In this document: piece by piece, positions 32,105-44,350 of the stretch
How positions within the stretch are numbered: the first letter of the stretch is position 1
How the letters are laid out: each line of letters starts with the position of its first letter
DNA from: Daphnia pulex
Lineage: Eukaryota; Arthropoda; Branchiopoda; Diplostraca; Daphniidae
DNA length: 64,000 bases
Assembly: GCF_021134715.1 (NCBI RefSeq)
Contig: NC_060017.1
Location: 8,237,991 to 8,301,990, forward strand
Direction: 5' to 3'
Notes under the pieces: generated by a model
The model's database searches: none
What the model saw: only the letters and a program-made list of their open reading frames with translations
What the model was told of the DNA's origin: nothing
Made by a program: the position numbers and the translations under genes

Positions 32105-33906
32105 CATTGTCTTTTCGTCGCAAACTGTGGCTCTGGCTCCCATTAGTAGAGGGCGTTCAGTTCGCTAAGCTGGGTTGGTCTGCGCACAGTGAAGAGGCGG
32201 CGACATATTTTGTGGCGCTCTGTCATTGGTGGGTTCCCTCATCATATATGTCTAATAACATGTTGCGTTCGTTATTCTTTGCATGACGCAGGTTCTCTCG
32301 AGTGACATCCGTTTACTGCAGACTGAAACGTTTCGAAATATGTCAGAACGTCTGGTTCAGGTTCTTCGACTGTATGTTGGGTGAATCACAGGTTTGTTGC
32401 CGATGGGAAAATATTCCGAATAGATTGTCATGTGAGATTATATGCTGAGGTTTTGGGCTACTGATGATTGCCAGACGCTCAATGACGTCAATCAGGAAAA
32501 TGACACACCATGGACAAACTATTTGCAAGTTTATAGCGCTTTGCGGGACCGAGGCTACAGCAGCAGGGAAACAGCTGGATGTTTATCTATACCATAACAT
32601 TTCATATTTTTCGAAACTATGGAGGAAAAAAATGGGCACACATGTGCGGCTGCTGGTTGAAATCCAACTTGCGCAGATTGCTATCAAATCGGATTAGGCT
32701 ACGGGCTACTGATTGCTGCACGCAACCCTTTTTGCCGCGAGTGGACTTATTTTTGTGACTCTATGCCCGTTAAATTATATATTATAAAAATTACTTCAAG
32801 AATATGACAAAATGATTTCGCAAACAAACAACCCAACCCATAAAATAAAGTTTTAACTGAATTCTGTTTTTTTTAACAAATTGATAGATTGATAGACTGG
32901 TGCTGGTGGAGTGGTGGTAGACTGGTAGGTAATAAATGTAAGTTAAAAAAATCAAAATAAATGTACAAGTTCTAAAAGCTTATTTGACAACGTGTCGTGC
33001 AGACGATGAAAATTTATTTGAAATTGTTGGTAACAATGTTACACCATTTATATTCTATCTGCAGGAAAAAAAATGATTGACCAGATAGATTCATCTGAAG
33101 TTCAAACTCAAAATAAAATGATATTGTGTGGAAGAAGAAAGTATGAATAAGTTACTATATATGTAAAAGCATGTCACTTTTATTGGACTTGTAGTTAATA
33201 GATTGTGTTTGATTAGAACTGGCCATGCCAACAAGTTGGAACTTTTCTTTGTCTATGGAGGATACACATTTCTTCTGTGAAAATGTTTAGCGTATTACAC
33301 AAATGTCTTTTTCTTAAAAGTGCTATCTGCGTGCAGGTGAGTAAGAATCAGGCTACATCTATTTGTTTGATGGCAGATGGCTGTTTTCAGAATTTTATCT
33401 GAATCGATGACTATATTGGAGACCATGAGACCAAGTTGGTTAAGTCTTTTTTATGATCGCATGTTATTAACTAGTAATTTGAATTTTTGTTTAAATTTAG
33501 TTCAGGTATCACCTAAATGGCCGTGAGATGCAAAAAAGAAGCCTTTCATGTGGAGATGTGTTAACTATACCAAGGGGTAGGTGCAACTGAATTTGATCCA
33601 ACGGGTAATAGCTTTGCGAGTTGCGATGCCGTTCAACCCCTCCCCCCGGCCCCGTAGTGCGTTACATGCAGGCCCAAATATGCACCAATAGCCTCACTTC
33701 AAATAGGTACAACTGGGTTTAAAAAGCAGTCGTCTCAGTACTTGATACCAACAGTTGAACTGCAGAACTGTAGTTGAACTTATCTCGATTGATAGCTGCT
33801 CATCGTTTTTAAGGTAATACCGCCATTGCAATTATTGTTATTGACATATTAGCTGGCATTTCACTTCATATTTTATTATTGATCAAACTGTTCTTTAAGG
33901 TGGAAA
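32105..33906. other. Intergenic, between THAP element and astacin
   Basis: No gene is supported. A 77-codon frame at 32464-32697 has no recognisable family. A decayed short TGG/GATAGA repeat is near 32880-32935. The last 200 bases likely contain the promoter and a 5' UTR intron of the astacin gene (GTAATACC after 33811, acceptor before 33900). Confidence 0.4.
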
Positions 33907-35389
<1,483 letters not shown>

Positions 35390-35786
35390 TAAGCTGTAAA
35401 CAGCGTCTCGTTTTTCGCTTCTTGCCGACTGCAACGATACAAGAATCTCGATTGAAGACGTCATCATTCCCCAAATATCTATTTGTTTGTGCATGTTTTG
35501 TTAAACGTCACATATACAAATCTTTATGGCATTCCTAATTTTACCATGTTTTTTGGTGCAGGGTTTTTTCGCTTTTTACTTGAATCTTTCTTTCCTTTTA
35601 CGCACAAATTCTAAATGTATCTGTAATACATGGACGAAGTGATTGGCTGCACTTGATAGCATTGTAGTCATAGTTCTTAATTTTTGGAAGAAGTGAAACA
35701 CTAACACAAAATCCCCCCCCTTCTTTTAGGTCACAGTTACACTTAAACAAAACACTTTTAAAACAGTTCAGTGAGAGGATTCCGAT
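35390..35786. other. 3' flank of astacin, no gene seen
   Basis: AT-rich sequence without coding signal. It contains the astacin 3' UTR and the spacer before the ligase remnant. Confidence 0.4.
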
Positions 35787-36069
35787 TCGATTTTCTAACG
35801 TGTTAGACACTAATAGAACTTGTGTAAATTGGATTTTTATTATGTTTTATAGACGCGTATGGCGTATGTGTCGACAGGCAAATCGATGACCTACAGTCAG
35901 TTGCTAAGTGACATCAAAAGTCGGTGGCCTCTGATGGCCTTGGCAAAAGAGGATTCAATAGACGGGCGACAATTTGGTCGTCATTGGTTGCTGCAATCAC
36001 ATTGCCATGCCTTTGATGTTGATGGCCGTTTGAAGGGCCGAAGGCTCGCAAGCTTGTCTCGGTATTAAT
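35787..36069 (+). pseudogene. N-terminal exon of a 4CL-like ligase (copy B)
   Basis: The first 66 bases equal the intron of copy A (28262-28327). The exon reads YVSTGKSMTYSQLLSDIKS, the usual SYTYxQL start of luciferase/4CL ligases. Then, in another frame, comes LAKRGFNRRATIW, matching the family's KRGFKKGD. Frameshifts end the reading at 36067. It lies about 7.5 kb from copy A, with the protease homologue, THAP element and astacin between them. Confidence 0.65.
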
Positions 36070-36167
36070 TTACCCCAAGGTAATTCAAGTAATTATATAA
36101 TATTGTAACTGTTTTATTCATAACTTATTTTTTTAATCACTGGGGTCCTATAAAAAGACGTAATTGA

Positions 36168-36829
36168 AATGCGCATTCGGGAAGTCGGTAGTCAATTTGT
36201 GCTGACGCCGGAATGCGGAATCACAAGTGTCACTCAGCGCCCATCTGACGTACCGCATCCAAGCCTGGGATTTCTGCGCCAAAGACGCAAATGCATCCCC
36301 GACATTCGCAATCCTTACGCCAACATTGTCGTTCCCCGAAAGCAAAATCCACAATGACGCCAGTGTCGATGTTTCAGCTGACGGCCGGTTCCTCGTTACA
36401 CTCGTCCCTTGCACTTCACTCACTGGAGCTCTCATTAGTACTAACAAAACAGAATTTTAATTGATTATTATTGAATTGAATTGATTATATTTTTTGTATT
36501 TTTTACCAGGTCTGCATAGTTTAGAACCGTCTCAGATTCCTACCAAAGTCTTTCAAGCTCAGAGAAACAATCCGTCAACTACGGCTGCTAATGCTTCAAC
36601 TGCTGCTGGCCAAAATAGTGTCGGCGACCTTCCGGCTGACCAAATGCATCCGCTGTTAGAAAAGAAGCAGAGCATTCCACCGCCACAAGGCAGTTTGCTC
36701 CACGTACGTGATTTAAGTCAAACGACTGACGTTGGATTGACAAGTCTCAATTGCATTCGCTGGATTCCCACTGCTGGACAGGGATTTGTATTGGGAACCA
36801 ATAACGGGCATCTCAAGGTGATTGATTGA
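36168..36829 (+). pseudogene. AMBRA1-like fragment with two frameshifts
   Basis: Pieces match the C-terminal WD region of AMBRA1: RIQAWDF, then IPDIRNPYANIVVP in another frame, then ESKIHNDASVDVSADGRFL in a third-step frame return. After an intron-like gap (36446 to about 36509) the second exon reads GLHSLEPSQI and later LNCIRWIPTAGQGFVLGTNN. The family motif is SARWLPEPGxGLAYGTNKG. Two small compensating frameshifts fall near 36295 and 36338. AMBRA1 is a substrate receptor of the CUL4-DDB1 ligase and an autophagy regulator. Only about 200 residues of a protein over 1000 long are represented. Assignment is by motif recognition. Confidence 0.7.
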
Positions 36830-37022
36830 GATTCTGTTGGGATTTTTATTCGTTTTTTTTTCTTTCTTTTTTTTTCATGTGTAGAAGCTATGAAAATTGA
36901 AAATACATTTCCCAGACGCGTTTCTAAAATGTTTTATTTTTTCCGAAACTGAAAACTGTTTTTAATAACCCGGCAACGTTGATTTATTTTCCCTTCCCTT
37001 TCAAATCCCATCTTCGTTCTTC
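36830..37022. other. Spacer before MITE
   Basis: No gene seen. It ends with GTTCTTC (37016-37022), the left target duplication of the MITE that follows. Confidence 0.4.
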
Positions 37023-37487
37023 CATAGCCTACTCTATATAGGAAGCCGAAAGGAAGGATATCTCTCGCGTGTTGGAAAAGTGAAGCCTACTTTGCTCACC
37101 TTTCCTCCGATTTCGCATCTTCCAAGTGGACCCAGGGGGGCCATCTGGTGAGCGAAATAATGACACGCCCTCCGAAATTTCGAATGTTATGGTTTGGGGG
37201 ATTACCCTGTAATTTATGAACGCACCATTAATATGTTGCCGTGAGGGATTTCATGACAATGTTACATGGAACGGTGTACATTATTGTTTAGTGAATGGCC
37301 CTTCGTAGCCATTTAACAATCATATCGATAGAAACGTAAACAAATCTGTGTTTTCAAATATCGCCACTAGACGATAAATTGGCTCCCGTGGGTCCACTTA
37401 GGGCGGAGCCAAATAAGAGGAAGGGAACCCAAATTGGCTTCCAAAAAAAGGCCAAACCTTTCGGCTTCCTATATAGAGTAGGCTATG
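37023..37487. mobile_element. 465-bp MITE with 31-bp terminal inverted repeats
   Basis: Terminal repeats at 37023-37053 and 37457-37487 are identical over 31 bases, starting CATAGCCTACTCTATATAGG. A 7-base duplication GTTCTTC flanks the element (37016-37022 and 37488-37494). An inner inverted pair AAGTGGACCCA / TGGGTCCACTT lies at 37124-37134 and 37389-37399. No coding capacity is seen. CA...TG ends, 31-base repeats and a 7-base duplication resemble the THAP element's class, so both may use P-like transposases. It ends 73 bases before the zucchini start codon. Confidence 0.88.
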
Positions 37488-37560
37488 GTTCTTCACACGT
37501 TTACGTTGTTATTAATTTATTTCCTAGCCAAAACTCGTTGAAGAAAAGTCGATAAACGAA

Positions 37561-38338
37561 ATGAATTCGGTAGAAATCTCTGGTTTTATCCCCAAACTTG
37601 GTCTAGTCGTAGTAGGAATTGTGTTGGTAGAATGCACTCGGCAAGGCTTGAATTACCTGCTGCAGCGAAAAAATTCAAAGCCAGTGATTAGACAAGTGAT
37701 ATTCTTTCCTGATAAACAAATTGCCTGTAAAGACTTTTTCGATTCAGTCGAAGGCTGTTCGAGGATTCGCTGCGATTTCAGCCACACAACAACTGGCTTC
37801 AGGTTGGAGATATATGAGTTTTTTGTGTGTCGGTCTATGACTGTAGAAGATAACCTTTATTTTATCACTTTTTGCAATGCAGGCAACTACTTTCTCACAT
37901 AAAGTCAGCAAGGAAATCTATCGACATTGCTGTTTACTGCATCTCTTGTTTTGAGATTGCAGATGTTGTGTTACAACGTCACAAAGTTGGAGTCAGAGTC
38001 AGAGTGATTACAGACCAGAGCATGGAGATAGCTTTTGGATCCCAGAATCACCGTTTTATGAAAGATGGTAAAGGACTTTATACAAATTTTAGGAAGCATG
38101 CTTATTTTCCACTTATCAAACAGGGATCAGGGTACATACCAACAAACCCCCATTTCTAATGCACCGCAAGTTTTTTATTATTGACGATGAGCTGCTTTGC
38201 TCTGGGTCCTTCAACTGGACTTCACAAGCTGTCACTGGTAACAACGAATCTGTCATAATCACTAATGATCCCTGGACCGTTGAACCTTTTTGTGCTGAAT
38301 TTCAAAAATTGTGGCAAGAAACTAAGCCTGGAAATTAA
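37561..38338 (+). CDS. zuc: Zucchini/PLD6 mitochondrial endonuclease, three exons
   Basis: Exons 37561-37802, 37883-38067 and 38124-38338 join in frame to 213 residues. A hydrophobic segment at 12-25 is the expected outer-mitochondrial-membrane anchor. C56, C66, C71 and H75 form the zinc-binding strand characteristic of Zucchini/PLD6. The single HKD motif is HRKFFIID, with H156, K158 and D163, followed by GSFNW. The family acts as a homodimer that makes the 5' ends of phased piRNAs and hydrolyses cardiolipin in some assays. All key residues are present, so it should be active. The MITE directly upstream may contribute promoter sequence. An AATAAA lies at about 38506. Confidence 0.92.
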
Positions 38339-38490
38339 CTCTTGTATTTATAGCTAATACCATAGATTTTCTGTTTATTCTAATCTTCACCTTTATTAGG
38401 GGGACTTCTTCTTTATCTCTTAAAGGGACCTTGAATTTTTGTTTGCCAAAATTTTACTTATAGCACATGCGATTCCGATACCTGCTCAGA
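38339..38490. other. 3' flank of zucchini
   Basis: AT-rich 3' UTR-like sequence with no separate gene. Confidence 0.4.
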
Positions 38491-38663
38491 GACAGTAGAA
38501 CTCCAATAAATTCTTTAATTATTTTCATGATCAACAATAGAACTACATTGAATTTTAAATATTTTAAATGTCCGACAATAGAACTCCAACGATTTTAAAA
38601 CTATTTTCATGTCCGATAGTAGAATAGAAGAACTTCATTGAATTTTGAATATCTCCAAGTGTC
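38491..38663. repeat. Two degenerate tandem units of 83 and 90 bases
   Basis: Units begin GACAGTAGAACTCCAA at 38491 and GACAATAGAACTCCAA at 38574, and each ends with AAGTGTCC or AAATGTCC. A third unit starts at 38664 but decays at once. They sit in the 3' region of zucchini. Confidence 0.7.
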
Positions 38664-40180
38664 CGACAATCCATCCATCCTTGATTCCTTTCCGTACAGT
38701 CAAACGTGGAGGAATCTTTTGGCTCCGTCAGTAGGTGGCTAAAATCAAGTTGTCCCCCCCAGCCGCCAGATGACGCGAGTGTCTTTGAGGGGACGAAATT
38801 TTCGCCATTTTGTTCCGAAACGCCAAGTGAAAAGGTATTCCAAATTCGTTACGGAATTGAGATGTCGATCTACATTTTCAGCAGTGAAATTTAATGGTAA
38901 ATTCTAGTTTGGATTTCTCAAATGTAGTTAACCCTAGACGTTGCTGTGTGAATTTACAGGCAATCTGGCATATAATTTCCATTTGGCCAAATAATCGATC
39001 ACGTGGACTGAAACTGCTTTCCAATTTGCCGAAATGTCGTCGGTTATTAGCTTTACCTGTTCGGATGCACGTCTCATCTCACGCCGAAACACTACAGAGG
39101 TAGTAGAGTAATTTTGATGATAAATTTCCCTGCAATGATGCTATAGATTTTATTAGTTGGTGTTCAGGTTGGAGATCCCGTTGCTTAACTGTTGCAGAAT
39201 GTGAGAACTCAACAAAGTCTGAGCTACATGGTCGGCATCATTACAGTGATTTCGTTGGAGCCAGCTGGTAAAAGGTGTAATCGAGTCAAGTTGAGCTGCT
39301 GCTGCTGCCTGCAGTTTATCGAGCTGGTGTTATCCTGAAGTGTCATTGCAGGAAGACTTTTTGAAATGGTAAGTTGATGAATTTATTGGTTGTAACTTGG
39401 GAAGTCTTATTTTTGTGAAATTAAACTGACAAGTGAACTCTGATCTGATGTAGACAACAAGTGGTGCTATTTCTTGCTTCCAAATTATAGTTTCCGTGAA
39501 AGATATCAGATTCCTTGAGTTAACAACTTTATTTTGATCAAACTAGAACAACATTTTCCTCTCTGTATTGCAAACTTTTTCTAACCCTTAAGAATTAGAT
39601 GTACAGAATTCTCTTTTCCTGGGATTTAATCTCCATTTAAAATTTCATTGCCAAATGCCAATGGAATCTTGGAAAAATGTCTGTCATTTGTTTTACACAA
39701 TTTCTTTTGCATCTGATGTTTGATCATGGAAAATAATATTCCTTTTTCCCCATAGGACTTGATGATACTTCAACTATGCCTGTGCAGTGGTTTTGCAGCC
39801 TGTTTCCAGTTGAGAGGTGTGATTATGCAGCTGATACAGGATTGAAGAAAAAGAACTGAAGTAGCTGTGCTGGTGTTCTCCTGAAATTGCTGTGCCACAG
39901 GAGTTGCAGATAGTGTTTGGTTCCTCATAGAAGTTTGTTTAAAGAGTTTGGAGATGATCATCCACTTCTGACTATAACTTATGTGAAACTTCAAAGTTGT
40001 AAGAAATATACAAGTCAAGTGCTAAACATGATTTTATTCTAAACATGATTTTATTATAAGTTATAAGACACAGCAAACAAGAAACTTTAAAAGGAATTGC
40101 TTTATTGTCCCACCTCCACCCACAATTCCACCACATTTTACAATCACATACACACACACACATACATACACTTAAGTTAA
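38664..40180. other. Intergenic, no gene supported
   Basis: Short open frames at 38706-38894 and 38894-39103 have no recognisable family. A CA microsatellite is at about 40149-40170. The last four bases, TTAA, are the left target duplication of the piggyBac-like MITE. Confidence 0.45.
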
Positions 40181-40506
40181 CCCGTTGGCTGCCACGCCAT
40201 ACAACCCGTAGGTTGCTCTCTACTACTCTACGCGCCACGTCTGAAGGATCTATGACCAAAGTGGGACTTGCCATTGCTGACAAGTCCGGGCTGACACGGT
40301 GACAGGAGAAGATGGAATGCACAACCTCTAGAATCCATCACCGCATCGACAAGGGGGAAGTCCCTATGGTGCATTGCCTAACGGGGCCTTTCGGCGAATC
40401 TGGGGCTGGTGCGACTGTCCGACCCCGCGGCATGAAAACCACGAGACCGAACAGCGCGGCCCGTGCTAAGGAGCTAGGGGAGAACAAAGGCGTGGCAACC
40501 AACGGG
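40181..40506. mobile_element. piggyBac-like MITE, 326 bp
   Basis: The element starts CCCGTTGGCTGCCACGCC and ends with its inverted match (one mismatch in 18 bases). TTAA flanks both ends (40177-40180 and 40507-40510). CCC...GGG termini in TTAA are the hallmark of piggyBac. The interior is more GC-rich than the surroundings and has no convincing coding frame, so it is a non-autonomous element. Confidence 0.85.
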
Positions 40507-40739
40507 TTAACTAACAAAACATCATACCAATAACAATAGATGATCTGCGAAGCACATGTCGGATGTCACCGCCAAATTGATGTTGTAGAGATGCCAACCC
40601 CCTTTCCATGTTCACCTCTTGGCTATTACCTACATGGAGATCAAGAACAACAAGATAATAACAAGAATTCAATTCAGGACATGGCAACTGAACTTACACA
40701 TGATGAGTTGACACCAATCAGGTTTCCCCAGTAGATGTA

Positions 40740-41400
40740 GTAGTTCCCATTCTCAAGGTCTCCAATAGACGGAATGAGTCCAGAGAAAATTACTTTGGTC
40801 ACAGCTTTCTCTACGACAGAATGTTCAAGTTATGACACAACATAAAGTTTCATTTCTGAAATAAGAATATAATACCACAACACTGCCAATGTAAATTTGT
40901 TAGAAAAAGATGTTGCTACAGCCAACATTGGTCCAAACTCCAAACTAGGGTTATGGTGATCTAGCGAGTCCAATGAAAATCAGCCGATAATTGTGTTGAA
41001 TCCTATACCAAAGATGAAGAATATGTTTTAGCAATACTTTAATAAAGCTATTGTTGGTTAATACCTGTATGCTGTATCATTTGACATATTCAGCAGGCAT
41101 ACAATGATTTTGGCAAAAAAAGTTGACAGTAGCCTGCAAGCCTCTTTCACGTTTTCTCCTGCAAATTAATGATATTTAGGTTATCCAACATATTCAAGAA
41201 AAAGAACACATGCTCAGCAAATTCCACACGAAATCAATCTAATTTACTTACAAATTAATTGGTAATTTACGAAGAAAATAGCTAAAGCTAAACTTTTGAC
41301 AACGAACCGCCATTAACCCATAACTTACAATCATCACGCCATCTGTTTGACACATCTAAAACTCAGTATCTAAAGGGCTAACCTTTAGATAGTCACAAAA
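40740..41400. repeat. Duplicated non-coding segment, copy 1
   Basis: It aligns in the same orientation with 43290-43730. Shared pieces include GGTGATCTAGC, CAGCCGATAATT, GGTTATCCAACAT and AACTTTTGACA. The copies differ by many substitutions and indels. No protein can be read. It may be 5' sequence of a lost or unrecognised minus-strand gene. Confidence 0.6.
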
Positions 41401-41460
41401 CTTGAAAACATGATTTTTGTTTGCTTAAACCTAGCACGGTATCTTTAGAACTCTACAGAG

Positions 41461-41849
41461 AACAAAGCTCACTTGTTAGTTTTATGCAAATTTTCCGGAA
41501 GTAGACCGGAAGTAAGCGATAGCGCCTTAACCATTGAGCTGATGATCAAACAAACCAAATATTCGTGATCTCCATGAAATTTGGGGTCGAAAAAGTGTTA
41601 TTTAAACGAAATCCAGATTTTGGTCAAAATCGAGAATTTTCCTGAACTATAGTTCAGGAAAATTTTTGAAACCGGAAGTACGAAAACGCACAAAACAAAA
41701 CATGAACTTTACCACAAATTTGACGAGGATCACGAATATGTCGTTCTTTTGTGCGTGGGATGAATATTTACTGAACTACTGTCTGAAATGAGAAAACCGG
41801 AAGTAGAAAAAAAAGCAATTTTTCAAAATTCTAACAAGTGAGCTTTGTT
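41461..41849. mobile_element. 389-bp foldback element with central palindrome
   Basis: Perfect 19-base inverted repeats AACAAAGCTCACTTGTTAG lie at 41461-41479 and 41831-41849. A perfect 30-base palindrome centred on CTATAG is at 41635-41664. CCGGAAGTA occurs four times. No target duplication is clear, and no coding frame. This fits a MITE or foldback element of unknown class. Confidence 0.65.
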
Positions 41850-42780
41850 GGTGGAATCGTTATCGTCAGTTTTCACTAAAAATTGTCTAACAGCAACTGC
41901 CGATAAATGTTTTAGAGATGTGCAAAGTAATTCAAAATAATTGCAAAAAAACCGTTGAAATAGGCCGTCTAGCGTTAGAAAGAAGAAACGTTTAAAATTG
42001 TTTGTAAACAATTCCCGCTCTAGGTCATTGACAATTTGACACTCATTGAAATAATAAAGGCATAAGAAACGTCGAAACTTACGCAATATCCTCTTCACTA
42101 GAATCATCATATTTTCATCACCAAGAAATCGCAACACATCTTCAACAGCCAAACACTAAACTCCAAATGGCGATCATTCCAGTGATCTGCAACACTCGCG
42201 CTCCCGCTCAGTCTGCCATGAACACCCTTTATAAAGTAAAAAAACAAGGCCATATAGCAAATTATTTTTATTTGCACATTTATTGATCTATTCTGCAATA
42301 TACAAAGAGTCCATTGCATCAGAGACTAAAAACAAAGAAACGAAACAAAACTGTTAGAAAAAGACCCATTACGCCAGCGAGAGATCCTTCCCATTCCCAC
42401 TCATAGAAGCACCAAAACTGATCAGAGTGAACCTCAGGAACTGACAACAGGGGAAAATACGTGGCATTCAACGTGTTAACTTAAAAAAATCGGTTATTAA
42501 TGTAAACATCAGAAGAATAATTTTCAAATTTCAGATACTTTCTGTGTTGCTGACAAGTTTCCCCTGACGAAATCAGTTAACAGGCATTGAAAAGTTGTAG
42601 TCCATCAGTTACAAAAAAAAATCAACCTAGCAGTTTACATTAATGCAAACAAAAATATATTGATCCTATGTTTACACCAAGGAAAAAGAAGAGTTTAAGC
42701 AAAATGGCAGCCGAAATTGAAATGCTTTGTTTTCAAAAAGAGATACACAATTCTACACTGAAATTAATTTAACTGTTCAG
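41850..42780. other. Intergenic, no gene supported
   Basis: Two overlapping minus-strand frames (41823-42152 and 42107-42319) have no recognisable domain and run through the end of the foldback element. I see no other structure. Confidence 0.4.
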
Positions 42781-42781
42781 T

Positions 42782-43230
42782 TGCACTTAATGAAGTATTG
42801 AGTGTCTTGTATAAGATGATGTCTCTGTTTTTCTTTGAGCCCCAAGTAACTTGAACAACTTTTCCAGGTTTAAAAGAAATGCCGTCCGAAAACCTTTCTT
42901 TAAATAAAAAAAGGATATCTAAAGACTAAAGTAAGGAAATTAAAATTAGAACAGTAAGTAGAAATGTGTTACTAGTTCCTCACCACCAAGCAGGATTATG
43001 CTAAGCCATCAGAATCTTGTTCAAATTCTTTGGAGTAAGGAAACTGCCCGTGTTTCATCCGTTGAGCTATTTTCTGGTTGGCCTTGAGGCACAATTCCGG
43101 GCGATTTTTCATCATTTCCATCCATTCAGGAACCTCTTTTTCAGTTGTTGACAAACAGAGAGATTCAAGGGTGGCAGACAACGGGTTAGCAAACAAGGAA
43201 TCTTGTTGAACGTATAGTCTTTGACCTTTT
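42782..43230 (-). pseudogene. Unidentified two-exon coding-like fragment
   Basis: The first piece ends with EVPEWMEMMKNRPELCLK and KHGQFPYSKEFEQDSDGLA before a stop at 42996. A second piece at about 42782-42898 reads RFSDGISFKPGKVVQVTWGS and KKNRDIILYK. A GTGAGG donor (about 42982) and an acceptor near 42920 could link them, but the stop lies before the donor. The composition is protein-like and charged. I do not recognise the family. It may be a decayed gene or two exons of a gene whose upstream part is missing. Confidence 0.3.
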
Positions 43231-43289
43231 TGAACGAAGAAAGTTCAGTAACATGATAAGTGAACTTACACATGAAACCATAAATCAGT

Positions 43290-43730
43290 TATCCAAGGCT
43301 CTCTAGAAAATGGAATGAGAGAATGGTCCATTCTGGGGTCGGTGATCTAGCAAGTCCAAAAGAAACAGCCGATAATTAAGATAAATTCTAATAAAACATG
43401 AGAAGAATGTAGGTTAGTTTAAGCTAGTGTTGGTTGTTAACTGTATCATTTCAATGGCACATTCAGTAGAATAGAATGAATTTGAACAAAATAGTTGACG
43501 GTAGGCTGCACCACTTTCACGTTTCCTCAGACTGTAAGTTTGATGAAAAACATTAAGGTTATCCAACATGTACACGGAATAGAACACATTACTGACAAGT
43601 TACAGACAAAATCACTCGAATTTACCTATGAATTCATTGGAAATTTTCGAAGAAAAGATAGCTTAACTTTTGACAGCAAACCGCCGTAGTTGAAGGACTG
43701 GTCTTAACATACCCACAAAACTTGAAAAGC
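43290..43730. repeat. Duplicated non-coding segment, copy 2
   Basis: Counterpart of 40740-41400 in the same orientation, about 2.5 kb away. It lies upstream (on the minus strand) of the unidentified fragment at 42782-43230, so it may be that gene's 5' region. Confidence 0.6.
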
Positions 43731-44280
43731 GCATTTTTGATCTCATGTCAACCAAATGCTGGATGCACATGCACATAATGGACTAATAATAACACATAAC
43801 AGTTTCCCAAATACTGTTACTACACATCCTATTTACAACCTGTACTGAAGTGTGTTAAGATTGTGGGTGAATTAACCCATTTATCGAAATGACCCGTTTA
43901 AAACGGATTAAATTAAATTTCAAAATACGCAGTTTTGTTAGCACAGACACACACCTGCTGTTGTGCTAGTTCCTGGTGGAGAGTCAGTCAGGCCCTCTAT
44001 TGAGAACAAAAATCATGAATCAATACCGCCATCTATTGAGAAAACCATTCTACTGAGAATTCCACATTTATAATTTAGACAAATGCCCTAAAAAAATAGG
44101 ATTTGGATTGGACTAATACAAAATTAATTCAGTGTAAGGGAATTGTACCAATGTGTCAGTTTTCAATCAACTGAAAAATTGTATACTGAAAAACTGTAAA
44201 AAATGTTGAAATTTTAACGCGCCATTAAGGATCATCTGTTTTGGGGGAGTAATTAGGCATTGCATCAAAGAGGGCACAGG
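43731..44280. other. Spacer before Tyr-rich gene
   Basis: No gene seen. CTCTATTGAGAA and CCATCTATTGAGAA near 43996 and 44023 form a short direct repeat. Confidence 0.4.
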
Positions 44281-44290
44281 TATATAAAAA
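44281..44290 (+). promoter_or_regulatory. TATA box of Tyr-rich gene
   Basis: TATATAAAAA lies about 75 bases before a splice donor (44357). It predicts a start near 44312 and a first exon of about 45 bases. Confidence 0.6.
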
Positions 44291-44350
44291 TCAGAAACGT
44301 GTGAAAACCCTTAGTTGAGCTTCATTCAACTTTGGTACTTTTTGAAATCG

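Noticed and set aside
42340..42490. Another TTAA-flanked MITE
   Set aside because: A TTAA and CGTGTTAAC occur, but no matching inverted end was found.
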